From CAZOZP01 sp964584325 (GTDB lineage: Bacteria; Bacteroidota; Ignavibacteria; Ignavibacteriales; Melioribacteraceae), in the NCBI GenBank assembly GCA_964584325.1, contig CAZOZP010000052.1, forward strand, positions 1 to 24,845: a stretch of 24,845 nt of DNA, read 5' to 3'. Positions 15,229-22,336 of this stretch are shown piece by piece. A program made the position numbers and the translations under genes. The notes under the pieces are model-generated. The model was not told the origin of the DNA. It made no database searches and was given only the letters and a program-made list of their open reading frames with translations. Position 1 is the stretch's first letter. Each line of letters opens with the position of its first letter.

Positions 15229-16233
15229 TTATAACCATTTCATTTTTTTGTACCAATCCACTGTTTCCTGCATGCCTTTTTCTATAGGTATTTCCTGCTT
15301 GAATCCCAGGTCTCTTTCAGCTTTACGGTAATCGCATGTCCAGTATTTCTGAACAAAATCTCTGGCTTTTTCAATATTAAAAGTTGCTGCTTTTGAGCTG
15401 AAAACTGAAAAGAATTCCGCGACTACCGCAACAGTATAAACAAGGAAATGAGGCAGGCGTAAATTAATTGCGCCCTTTCCGAATACCTTTTTAAATACTG
15501 AAGATATCTGAGGCCAGCTGTAAAACTCAGATGATGAAATAAAATATACTTCGCCCGATGATTTTTCTGAAACTGCAGCAAGATACAGTCCGCGTACAAA
15601 ATCTCTAACATGAATAAGACTTACTTTCTTTTCATCAAAACCGACCATCGTCATTAATCCCTGCTTATAGGTCTTCATCACAAGGAATATTTCAGTATCT
15701 CGCTCGCCGTAAATTGCAGGAGCACGGCATATTGTTACCGGCAGTTTATCCTTAAATTTCATCGCTGCTCTTTCCTGGTCAGCTTTACTACGCCCGTATC
15801 TTGTAATCGGATTTAATATCACTTCTTCTGTATGATATTCACCCTGAAGAACCGGTCCGGCAGCGGTAAGACTGCTAACAATTACTACTTTTTTAATATT
15901 CGGATTACATTCTGAAGTTACTTCCATTATACTTTCTGTAGCCTGAACATTTGCCTTATAATAATCTGCCCATTTCTTGGCTTTAACAAGACCGGCAACG
16001 TGGAACAGATAATCTGCACCTTCAATGGCTCCTTTGAGAGAATCTCTGTCGAAAAGTCCGCTGTCGATTATCTCAACAGGTTTATCCTTAAGCCATTGCA
16101 AATTGCTGGTTTTTCTCACTATACATTTAACCCGGTGTCCCTTTTCGATTAAAAGATCAACAAGATGACTTCCAACAAGTCCGTTTGCTCCTGTTACCAC
16201 AGACATTTTTTTTGTATTTGCATCCATCGGCAT
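15229..16233 (-). CDS. Extended SDR (NAD-dependent epimerase/dehydratase-like), candidate ceramide reductase CerR
   Basis: A 334-residue extended short-chain dehydrogenase/reductase. The Rossmann nucleotide motif TGANGLVG is at 14-21, followed by R40 region (IVRKTSNLQWL), a catalytic Ser in VIVSSLTAAG and the Y146-x3-K150 pair (YGRSK). HVAGLVKAKKWADYYKANVQAT resembles dihydroflavonol reductase/3-beta-HSD-like members. The C-terminus has a hydrophobic stretch (FLVYTVAVVAEFFSVF), suggesting membrane contact. It is divergent from a serine palmitoyltransferase-like gene across 105 bp and close to a GNAT-like gene. In Caulobacter an SDR of this broad type (CerR) reduces the 3-oxo group during ceramide synthesis, so that role is proposed from context. 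A sugar or sterol-like substrate remains possible. The start may also be the ATG at 16227. Confidence 0.85.
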   Translation of the reverse strand: MPMDANTKKMSVVTGANGLVGSHLVDLLIEKGHRVKCIVRKTSNLQWLKDKPVEIIDSGLFDRDSLKGAIEGADYLFHVAGLVKAKKWADYYKANVQATESIMEVTSECNPNIKKVVIVSSLTAAGPVLQGEYHTEEVILNPITRYGRSKADQERAAMKFKDKLPVTICRAPAIYGERDTEIFLVMKTYKQGLMTMVGFDEKKVSLIHVRDFVRGLYLAAVSEKSSGEVYFISSSEFYSWPQISSVFKKVFGKGAINLRLPHFLVYTVAVVAEFFSVFSSKAATFNIEKARDFVQKYWTCDYRKAERDLGFKQEIPIEKGMQETVDWYKKMKWL

Positions 16234-16268
16234 TAATTCTATATAATATTTTGTGAAATTGATTAACT

Positions 16269-16297
16269 TTGTAAGTTTGATTTTAGGACACTAATAT
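16269..16297 (+). promoter_or_regulatory. Candidate promoter of spt
   Basis: TTGTAA (16269-16274) and TAATAT (16292-16297) are separated by exactly 17 nt. Each matches four of six bases of the sigma-70 consensus. They are in the divergent region 42 bp before the TTG start of spt. In AT-rich DNA such pairs also occur by chance. Confidence 0.35.
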
Positions 16298-16327
16298 AGT
16301 AAATTTCGGGTTAAAATTTAATTTGTT

Positions 16328-16332
16328 GGAGG
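16328..16332 (+). promoter_or_regulatory. Strong ribosome binding site that sets a TTG start for spt
   Basis: GGAGG stands 6 nt before the TTG at 16339. It is one of the two best Shine-Dalgarno sequences in the window, and it fixes the start of the protein at MDLFKK even though no ATG is present. Confidence 0.8.
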
Positions 16333-16338
16333 AATAAT

Positions 16339-17529
16339 TTGGATCTATTTAAGAAATGCTACGAGTTTACCCGTGCTGATGATATTAAGGCATTAGGAGT
16401 TTACCCATATTTCAGGGCAATTCAGGAAAACGAAGGCCCTGTTGTACAGATTGAGGGCAAAAAAGTTGTAATGGCAGGTTCCAATAACTATCTTGGGCTC
16501 ACAAGTCACCCAAAGGTAAAAGAAGCAGCTATTAATGCTATTAGTAAATATGGAACAGGATGTTCAGGATCCAGATATTTAACGGGAACTATAGACCTCC
16601 ATATCGAGCTTGAATACAGACTGGCCAAATTCCTCGGGAAAGAAGCTGTTCTTCTTTTCAGCACAGGATACCAAACTGCGCAGGGAATCATACCCACACT
16701 TGCAGGAAGAAACGAGTATGTCATTTCCGACAAAGATAATCACGCGTGTATTGTAGCCGGCAATCTTATGGCAAAGAGCGGATTAGCAGAACTTGTAAGA
16801 TATAAGCACAATGACATGAAAGATCTTGAAAGAGTTCTCACAAAACTTCCGGCAGAAGCTCCTAAACTTGTAGTAAGCGACGGCGTTTTCAGTACAGGCG
16901 GAGAAATTGTTGACCTCCCTACTCTCAACAAACTTGCGAAAGCAAATAACGCCAGAATTCTTATTGACGATGCCCATTCAGTTGGAGTAATCGGTGAAGG
17001 AGGAAGAGGAACTGCAAGCGAATTCGGTCTTGTTGATGATATAGACATGACAATGGGAACATTCAGCAAAACATTTGCTTCTTTAGGCGGATTTGTTGCC
17101 GGTGAAGCTAAGGTTATTGATTACCTGAAACATCATGCCGCAGCGCTTATTTTCAGTGCTTCTCCTACTCCGGCTTCTGTTGCTGCAGCTCTTGCAGCAC
17201 TTGATATACTTGAAGCTGAACCCTGGAGAGTTGAAAGGCTTATTTCAAACACCGAAAAAGCCAGAAAAGGATTCCGTGAAGCAGGTTTCAATATTATTGA
17301 AGGACGTACCGCAATTGTTCCTGTTATTGTAGGAAGCGATGAATTGGCATTCAAGATGTGGCGCGGACTATATGATGCGGGTCTCTTTGTTAACGTGTTT
17401 ATATCTCCGGGAGTTCCGCAGGGACGTCAGATGATGAGAACAAGCTATATGAGTACTCATGAAGACGAACACCTTGAATTCATAGTAGAAACTTTTAAGA
17501 AAATAGGTAAGGCTATCGGTCTTATTTAG
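16339..17529 (+). CDS. spt: Serine palmitoyltransferase-like alpha-oxoamine synthase
   Basis: A 396-residue PLP enzyme of the alpha-oxoamine synthase group (Spt, BioF, Kbl, HemA). H135 (KDNHACI) should stack on PLP; DDAHSVG (D210, D211, H213) holds its ring; K244 in GTFSKTFASLGG forms the Schiff base. The N-terminus KALGVYPYFRAIQENEGP, then MAGSNNYLGL, YGTGCSGSRYLTGT, RYKHNDMKDLE, FSASPTPAS and the ending resemble Bacteroides serine palmitoyltransferase more than BioF or Kbl, as judged from memory. It would join serine and palmitoyl-CoA to 3-ketosphinganine, the first sphingolipid step. Translation starts at TTG with GGAGG upstream. Its neighbours are an SDR and a GNAT-like gene, the other expected ceramide enzymes. 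No biotin or threonine-degradation genes are nearby, which argues against BioF/Kbl. Confidence 0.85.
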   Translation: MDLFKKCYEFTRADDIKALGVYPYFRAIQENEGPVVQIEGKKVVMAGSNNYLGLTSHPKVKEAAINAISKYGTGCSGSRYLTGTIDLHIELEYRLAKFLGKEAVLLFSTGYQTAQGIIPTLAGRNEYVISDKDNHACIVAGNLMAKSGLAELVRYKHNDMKDLERVLTKLPAEAPKLVVSDGVFSTGGEIVDLPTLNKLAKANNARILIDDAHSVGVIGEGGRGTASEFGLVDDIDMTMGTFSKTFASLGGFVAGEAKVIDYLKHHAAALIFSASPTPASVAAALAALDILEAEPWRVERLISNTEKARKGFREAGFNIIEGRTAIVPVIVGSDELAFKMWRGLYDAGLFVNVFISPGVPQGRQMMRTSYMSTHEDEHLEFIVETFKKIGKAIGLI

Positions 17530-17609
17530 TTCTTTAACAAGTCATGCATTTATGCAGAGACAATAAAACATTGATTTGAAATAATATTATTACATTGTTT
17601 TAATTTTAG

Positions 17610-17638
17610 CAAGACCGGTTATTCCGGTCTTGTCTTTT
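17610..17638 (+). terminator. Rho-independent terminator after spt
   Basis: A perfect 9-bp stem CAAGACCGG (17610-17618) / CCGGTCTTG (17624-17632) encloses a TTATT loop and is followed by TCTTTT. It lies about 80 bp after the spt stop, before the next plus-strand gene. The latter therefore probably has its own promoter, or relies on read-through. Confidence 0.85.
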
Positions 17639-17670
17639 AAGATTATTTAATTCCTTATCGGGGTATCATT

Positions 17671-18798
17671 ATGAGTAAAATTGAAATTAAGCAAGCGGTA
17701 ACAAAAAGAGAAATTAAAAACTTTATCTTATTTCCATGGAACGTTTATAAAAATGATCCGAACTGGGTGCCTCCGTTAATTATTGAAAAGAAAATGATGC
17801 TCGATAAAAAGAAAAATCCCTTCTTCGAACACGGCGAAATGGATATCTTTATGGCTTACTCAGACGGTAAAGCCGTGGGGAGAATTGCCGCCATAATAAA
17901 TTATACTCATAATCAGATACATAATGAAAAAGCCGGCTTTTTCGGATTTTTTGAATGTCTTGACAATCAGGACGCCGCAAACGCACTTTTTGATACTGCC
18001 GTGCAATGGATTAAAGACAAAGGAATGACAAAAGTAATCGGACCAGCCTCGCCTACTTCCAATGATGAATACGGATTTCTTATTGAAGGCGCTGAGGGCT
18101 CACCTGTATTGATGATGCCTTATAATCCCAAATACTATATAAGACTTTTAGAGAATTACGGATTCAAAAAAGCTAAGGATCTATATGCCTATATTATGGA
18201 AAGCGATAAAATCTTCTATGATGAAAAAATACTAAGAGGCTCTGAGCTTGTAAGAAAAAGAAATAATGTTACAATCCGTACTCTGGATATGAAAAACTTC
18301 AAAAACGAACTGGATATAGTTAAGCAAATCTATAACAAAGCCTGGGCTGTTAACTGGGGATTCGTTCCAATGACTGATGCGGAAATCGACTTCCTTGCCG
18401 AGGGACTCAAACCGCTGGTAAATCCGGAATTAGTCCTTTTTATGGAAAAAGAAGGTCAGCCTATTGGTTTTGCTCTTGTAATGCCTGATTACAACCAGAT
18501 ATTCAAGAAGATGAACGGAAGACTTTTACCCTTTGGAATTTTTCATATACTTTTCGGCAAGAAAAAGATTGATCTTGCCCGTACCATAATTCTCGGTCTT
18601 ATTCCTGAACATCAGAAGAAAGGACTTGATGCCTTGTTTTACCTGGAAATAACTGCAAGAGCCAGAAAATTCAATATTTTCAAGGGTGAAGCAAGCTGGA
18701 TTCTTGAAGATAATCTTATGATGAACCGCGGGGCCGAAATGATGAAAGCGGATCTCTACAGAAAATACAGAGTATTTGAAATGGATGTTCCAAACTAA
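17671..18798 (+). CDS. GNAT-like acyltransferase (YghO-like), candidate bacterial ceramide synthase
   Basis: A 375-residue protein with no signal peptide or membrane segment. The N-terminus (ILFPWNVYKNDPNWVPPL) is characteristic of a long GNAT-like family widespread in Bacteroidota and Proteobacteria. GKAVGRIAAIINYTHNQ, AGFFGFFECLDNQDAANALFDTA and IGPASPTSNDEYGFLIEGAEGSPVLMMPYNPKYY are its best-conserved parts. A second GNAT-like half includes FALVMPDYNQIF and ILGLIPEHQKKGLDALFYLEI. The bacterial ceramide synthase of Caulobacter (bCerS) belongs to this kind of acyltransferase and N-acylates 3-ketosphinganine. With the spt and SDR genes next door this role is likely, but it is inferred from context. 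It follows a terminator. Its stop overlaps, by 4 bp, the stop of the convergent next gene. Confidence 0.82.
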   Translation: MSKIEIKQAVTKREIKNFILFPWNVYKNDPNWVPPLIIEKKMMLDKKKNPFFEHGEMDIFMAYSDGKAVGRIAAIINYTHNQIHNEKAGFFGFFECLDNQDAANALFDTAVQWIKDKGMTKVIGPASPTSNDEYGFLIEGAEGSPVLMMPYNPKYYIRLLENYGFKKAKDLYAYIMESDKIFYDEKILRGSELVRKRNNVTIRTLDMKNFKNELDIVKQIYNKAWAVNWGFVPMTDAEIDFLAEGLKPLVNPELVLFMEKEGQPIGFALVMPDYNQIFKKMNGRLLPFGIFHILFGKKKIDLARTIILGLIPEHQKKGLDALFYLEITARARKFNIFKGEASWILEDNLMMNRGAEMMKADLYRKYRVFEMDVPN

Positions 18799-19676
18799 TC
18801 ATCACTGACTTCGTTGTATTTTGAAATATGATTAGGATCTACTCTCTTAAGAACTTTGAAGATTGAAGACTTATCTTCTTCGTCCTTAAATATTTCAATC
18901 AGTTCTTTATGCTTGGCATCAAAGAATACTTTCGTAAGGATTGCACGTGAAAGCTGTTCCCTTATTTTATCGAGATTGCTGATCAGTTTAAACATATTCT
19001 TCATTCCGGCTTCCCTTTTCCTGTGTAAAATATCTAAGCCGTTATAATGATAATTGAATACATCTTCCCTGAACTGATGAAACACTGAACCTGAAAGATC
19101 TTCGATTAAAGCTCTCTTATTATATCTTCCTCTCTCAAGATTCCAGCCTTCAGAATTTACACTGTTTGCACCAAGGATACAGATATTATATGCCTGTCTG
19201 AATAAGTCAGTACCTCCGTGCATTTCATAAGTATCGGCATCAAGACCAATTATCGTCAAAGCATAAAAATCAAGAAAACTCCTCCAGGCATCAAATGTAA
19301 GCGGATCATAAAAGTTGGACTGATTTTTCTCATACTTAAAAGACCATTTATCATCAAGCACCTGAAACATAAGAGTATTACCTTCTGAACCATAAATCGG
19401 CCTTTGACTTGTGATAACAGCTTTTGCAGTATAACTGTACTCGCCGCTTCCTGACATAATATAAATATTAAATGAACAATCTATTCTTTCTCCCTCCCAG
19501 GTAGAACCGGTAAATTTGTTGGAATTTAGATAATTCTGAACTGCATCTGCAAATCCTGACAGCTTTTCTTTATAAACCGTGGAAACTTGTTCAAAATTCA
19601 CATTAACCACCGCATTTAATTCCTGGGCTGCATAAAATAAAGGGATAAAAAGAATTGCCAAAAATATTTTCAACAT
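18795..19676 (-). CDS. DUF4835-like exported protein
   Basis: A 293-residue exported protein. Residues 1-17 are a signal peptide (FLAILFIPLFYAA|QELN). The mature N-terminus QELNAVVNVNFEQVSTVYKEKLSGFADAVQNYLNSNKFTG followed by WEGERIDCSFNIYI matches the start of the DUF4835 family of Bacteroidota. Then come WRSFLDFYALTIIGLDADTYEMHGG, GWNLERGRYNKRALIEDL and a helical C-terminus (about 225-293). I recall some databases linking this family to the PorD component of type IX secretion, but no other secretion gene is here to support that, so function is left open. It is divergent from the following barrel-protein genes across 81 bp and convergent with the acyltransferase gene. Confidence 0.83.
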   Translation of the reverse strand: MLKIFLAILFIPLFYAAQELNAVVNVNFEQVSTVYKEKLSGFADAVQNYLNSNKFTGSTWEGERIDCSFNIYIMSGSGEYSYTAKAVITSQRPIYGSEGNTLMFQVLDDKWSFKYEKNQSNFYDPLTFDAWRSFLDFYALTIIGLDADTYEMHGGTDLFRQAYNICILGANSVNSEGWNLERGRYNKRALIEDLSGSVFHQFREDVFNYHYNGLDILHRKREAGMKNMFKLISNLDKIREQLSRAILTKVFFDAKHKELIEIFKDEEDKSSIFKVLKRVDPNHISKYNEVSDD

Positions 19677-19757
19677 AACTAAACCTAAAGTTTGTTTTAT
19701 AATCAGAAACCGTTATATTTAATACTCATAATACAAAATTTTTTGTGATTCTTCATC

Positions 19758-20567
19758 ATGAAATTAAAGAGGGCGCTTTTTTTTCTGATATTATTCCATA
19801 ATTATGCCGTTTTTTGCCAGTTCGGACAAAACTCCTGGTGTAATTCACTTGCCGGGGCAAATATTTCTTGCGGCAAGAACATGCTTAATTCATTGAATCC
19901 GGCTGTCTATCCGGATAATTTGAACTTTGGAGCTGTTATTTCCTTCATCCCGTCACTATTTGAAATTGATGAGGTAAACGAGTATTCTGCTTCTTTGGGC
20001 TATATGGCCGGTGATTACTATCTGTCTTTTTCTTTAGATAAATTCGGCTTTAATCTATACAATGAAACGATTTTATCACTTGCCGCCTCAACAAAATTAT
20101 CTTCATTTAGTGTCGGTTTCAGTTTGTCTCATAAATTTACAAGAATTTCCTCATATGGAACCTCCTCTGAATTATCGGTTTCCCCAGGTGCCATTTTCTC
20201 TCCGTATAATTATTTAAGTTTCGGGATAGTAATTGTTAACGCAGAAAATTTAATTATTGAAGATAAACAAAACTTATCACAACCGGAAGTTATTGCCGGA
20301 ATAGAAATAAATCCGGCGGAAAATTTAAGAGCGTATATTTCTTTTAGAAAGACTACAGGGATGAAGACAGCGGAATGTTTCGGAATTGAATACTCACCGG
20401 TTGATTTTTTCAATGTTAGATTAGGTTTCGACAAACAAAGCAAGACTTTCTGCCTCGGTGCGGGAATTTCATTATCCGAAACAGGACTAAATTTTGCGTC
20501 TTCATTTCATCCGGAGCTTGGAATTACAAATTCATTTGACTTGTTCTTTACTCGGGAAAAGGAATGA
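19758..20567 (+). CDS. PorV/PorQ-like predicted outer-membrane barrel protein
   Basis: A 269-residue exported protein. The signal peptide is about 1-20 (ALFFLILFHNYAVFC|Q). The mature sequence starts with NSLAGANISCGKNMLNSLNPAVYPD, a 'gene-product with missing-loop Asn-Pro-Ala' pattern common to small FadL/PorV-like outer-membrane barrels. Alternating aromatic beta-strands follow (YYLSFSLDKFGFNLYN, FSVGFSLSHKF, LRAYISFRKTTG, FFNVRLGFDKQ, FCLGAGISL). There is no clear catalytic motif. Its stop overlaps the next start as ATGA, so the two products are probably made together and may form a complex. The family assignment is by pattern, not by a firm motif. Confidence 0.7.
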   Translation: MKLKRALFFLILFHNYAVFCQFGQNSWCNSLAGANISCGKNMLNSLNPAVYPDNLNFGAVISFIPSLFEIDEVNEYSASLGYMAGDYYLSFSLDKFGFNLYNETILSLAASTKLSSFSVGFSLSHKFTRISSYGTSSELSVSPGAIFSPYNYLSFGIVIVNAENLIIEDKQNLSQPEVIAGIEINPAENLRAYISFRKTTGMKTAECFGIEYSPVDFFNVRLGFDKQSKTFCLGAGISLSETGLNFASSFHPELGITNSFDLFFTREKE

Positions 20568-22246
20568 AACTGATACTCTTAATCTATTTTTTTCCAATAC
20601 TTTGCTTATCTGCATCGATTCATTCTGCCGATTCGTGTTTTATCTCCGAACCGCAATTATCCGCATACGAAGATACAGTTTCGTCTATGCTTCTGATTGA
20701 ACCGGAATCATTTGATAAATACAATCCTGAAATAAGTTTTATGGATTTTAATTTTCTTAACGATTTCAAAATTAAATACTCCGTCGGAATACAGTCTGCC
20801 TTTCACCGGGATAATTCATCCGCCAAGACCGGCTCCCCCGAAAGAATATCTCAAATAATGAAGCTGAACATTGCTTCCGGCTGGACTGCAGGTTTTTGTA
20901 CTGATAAAGACGCCGGCGAGATCAATTGGGCAGATAAATCAGGCGGATACTTGAGCTACTCCCCGAATTCCGGTATCATTCAGTCTGCCGTAGCAGGTGA
21001 TTACAAGGTTAAATTCGGGCACGGACTTTTGTTTTCTTCGGGTGTAAATTATTTCAGTTCAGCCATAAATGCCGGAGGAGAATGCATTTCAATTACTCCT
21101 TACTGCGGACCTGCAGAGTCTAATTATCTAAGGGGAATAGCTGTTAGAGCAGAATCTGCAGGATTTACCTTCCTCGGCTTCTTTTCTAATATCAAACTTG
21201 ATTCCGGATTCGACTCAACTCAAAATACTCACATCACAATTGACAACAGTGGACTTCACAGAACAGATTCTGAATTAAAAAGGAAAAACACTCTTGTTTA
21301 TTCGACATTCGGGATGGCCGTAAATTATTCTTTTTCTTATTTTCAATCCGGTATTTTATTCAGATACACAAGGTTTCTTCCATCATTCAGAAAAACAAAT
21401 AAGATTACAGGATATTCGGCTTTCATTTCATATAAAAACAAAGACTGTTTAGTATCTGTTGAATACCCGCCCGGCTCTTCTTCCTTTGCAGTTGCAGCAA
21501 AAATATTTCAAAATAAAAAATTCAGTTATTTCGCATCTTATCTGCACCTGAAAAACAATATTCCTTTCGGGTCATCTTTTTGGAGTAATAATGCTCCGGT
21601 AAGTCTAAAGGAATTTCGAGTGGGGTTTAAGGGATACTTAAGCCCATTTTCTTTAAGAGCCGAATATTGTGTAACAAAAGAAAATAAAATATTTGAAGAT
21701 TGTCTGTTCCCTCTTATAAGCACTTCTTCTTTCTATAATCTAATTTATAAGCTTTCCGGTGATTTCTATATTGATACCGGATTACTCTTAAAACATTCGG
21801 AAAAATCAGGCACGAATGAAATAAAGTATTCTCCTGTGCCTTCAGATAAATTGAAGCTCAGCATTAAGTTCCATTTCTCTTTATTAAGAGGCAGTTCCTT
21901 TGAAACAGGCTTTTCAAAAACTTTAACCACCTCTATCTCATCTGAAAGCAAAGGTTTTCTGTTTAATTATAAAATCAGATATAATATAACCGAAAGTATT
22001 AATTTAGTCTTGGGACAGTCTTTTTATTCAACAGACACATATGATTCAGCTTTATTCGGTTATGAAGGCAGTTCCCCGGTAATGTACAATGGCGAAGGCA
22101 TTTCATTTTACCTTAACTCGGCTGTAATCATTCCCGGAGGATTTTCGGTTAAACTGAAATACAATCACATAAGGAAACTCTCTGAACGAAGTGTAATGCA
22201 GACAGAAAAATCAACGATAAGTTTTCAGGCTGACTACTCTTTATAA
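20564..22246 (+). CDS. Large beta-barrel protein resembling the barrel half of HHH-barrel proteins, HHH domain missing
   Basis: A 560-residue protein with a signal peptide at about 1-20 (ILLIYFFPILCLSASIHS). After a short spacer (about 20-70) the sequence turns into alternating beta strands up to the C-terminal FQADYSL. The segment WTAGFCTDKDAGEI, YLSYSPNSGIIQSAVAGDYKVKFGHGLLFSSG, ISITPYCGPAESNYLRGIAV resembles the barrel of long Chlorobi/Ignavibacteria/Bacteroidota proteins that begin with ComEA-like helix-hairpin-helix repeats. Here those repeats are absent and only about 50 residues precede the barrel. The start ATG overlaps the previous stop (ATGA), with AAAGGA upstream. It is probably an outer-membrane protein working with its neighbour. 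The function of the family is unknown to me. Confidence 0.7.
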   Translation: MKLILLIYFFPILCLSASIHSADSCFISEPQLSAYEDTVSSMLLIEPESFDKYNPEISFMDFNFLNDFKIKYSVGIQSAFHRDNSSAKTGSPERISQIMKLNIASGWTAGFCTDKDAGEINWADKSGGYLSYSPNSGIIQSAVAGDYKVKFGHGLLFSSGVNYFSSAINAGGECISITPYCGPAESNYLRGIAVRAESAGFTFLGFFSNIKLDSGFDSTQNTHITIDNSGLHRTDSELKRKNTLVYSTFGMAVNYSFSYFQSGILFRYTRFLPSFRKTNKITGYSAFISYKNKDCLVSVEYPPGSSSFAVAAKIFQNKKFSYFASYLHLKNNIPFGSSFWSNNAPVSLKEFRVGFKGYLSPFSLRAEYCVTKENKIFEDCLFPLISTSSFYNLIYKLSGDFYIDTGLLLKHSEKSGTNEIKYSPVPSDKLKLSIKFHFSLLRGSSFETGFSKTLTTSISSESKGFLFNYKIRYNITESINLVLGQSFYSTDTYDSALFGYEGSSPVMYNGEGISFYLNSAVIIPGGFSVKLKYNHIRKLSERSVMQTEKSTISFQADYSL

Positions 22247-22336
22247 ACGATTTTTTACAAATCGCCTGCTATTCTTTCAACAATTCTTTCTGAAAATAAA
22301 AATATTCACTATTTTGAACAATAGATTAAGATAAAT

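Noticed and set aside
16740..17069. Minus-strand open frame of 109 codons
   Set aside because: It lies entirely opposite the spt gene, whose catalytic motifs are intact; no independent support.
22248..22264. CGATTT/AAATCG hairpin after the barrel-protein gene as terminator
   Set aside because: The stem is 6 bp and no U-tract follows; too weak to call.
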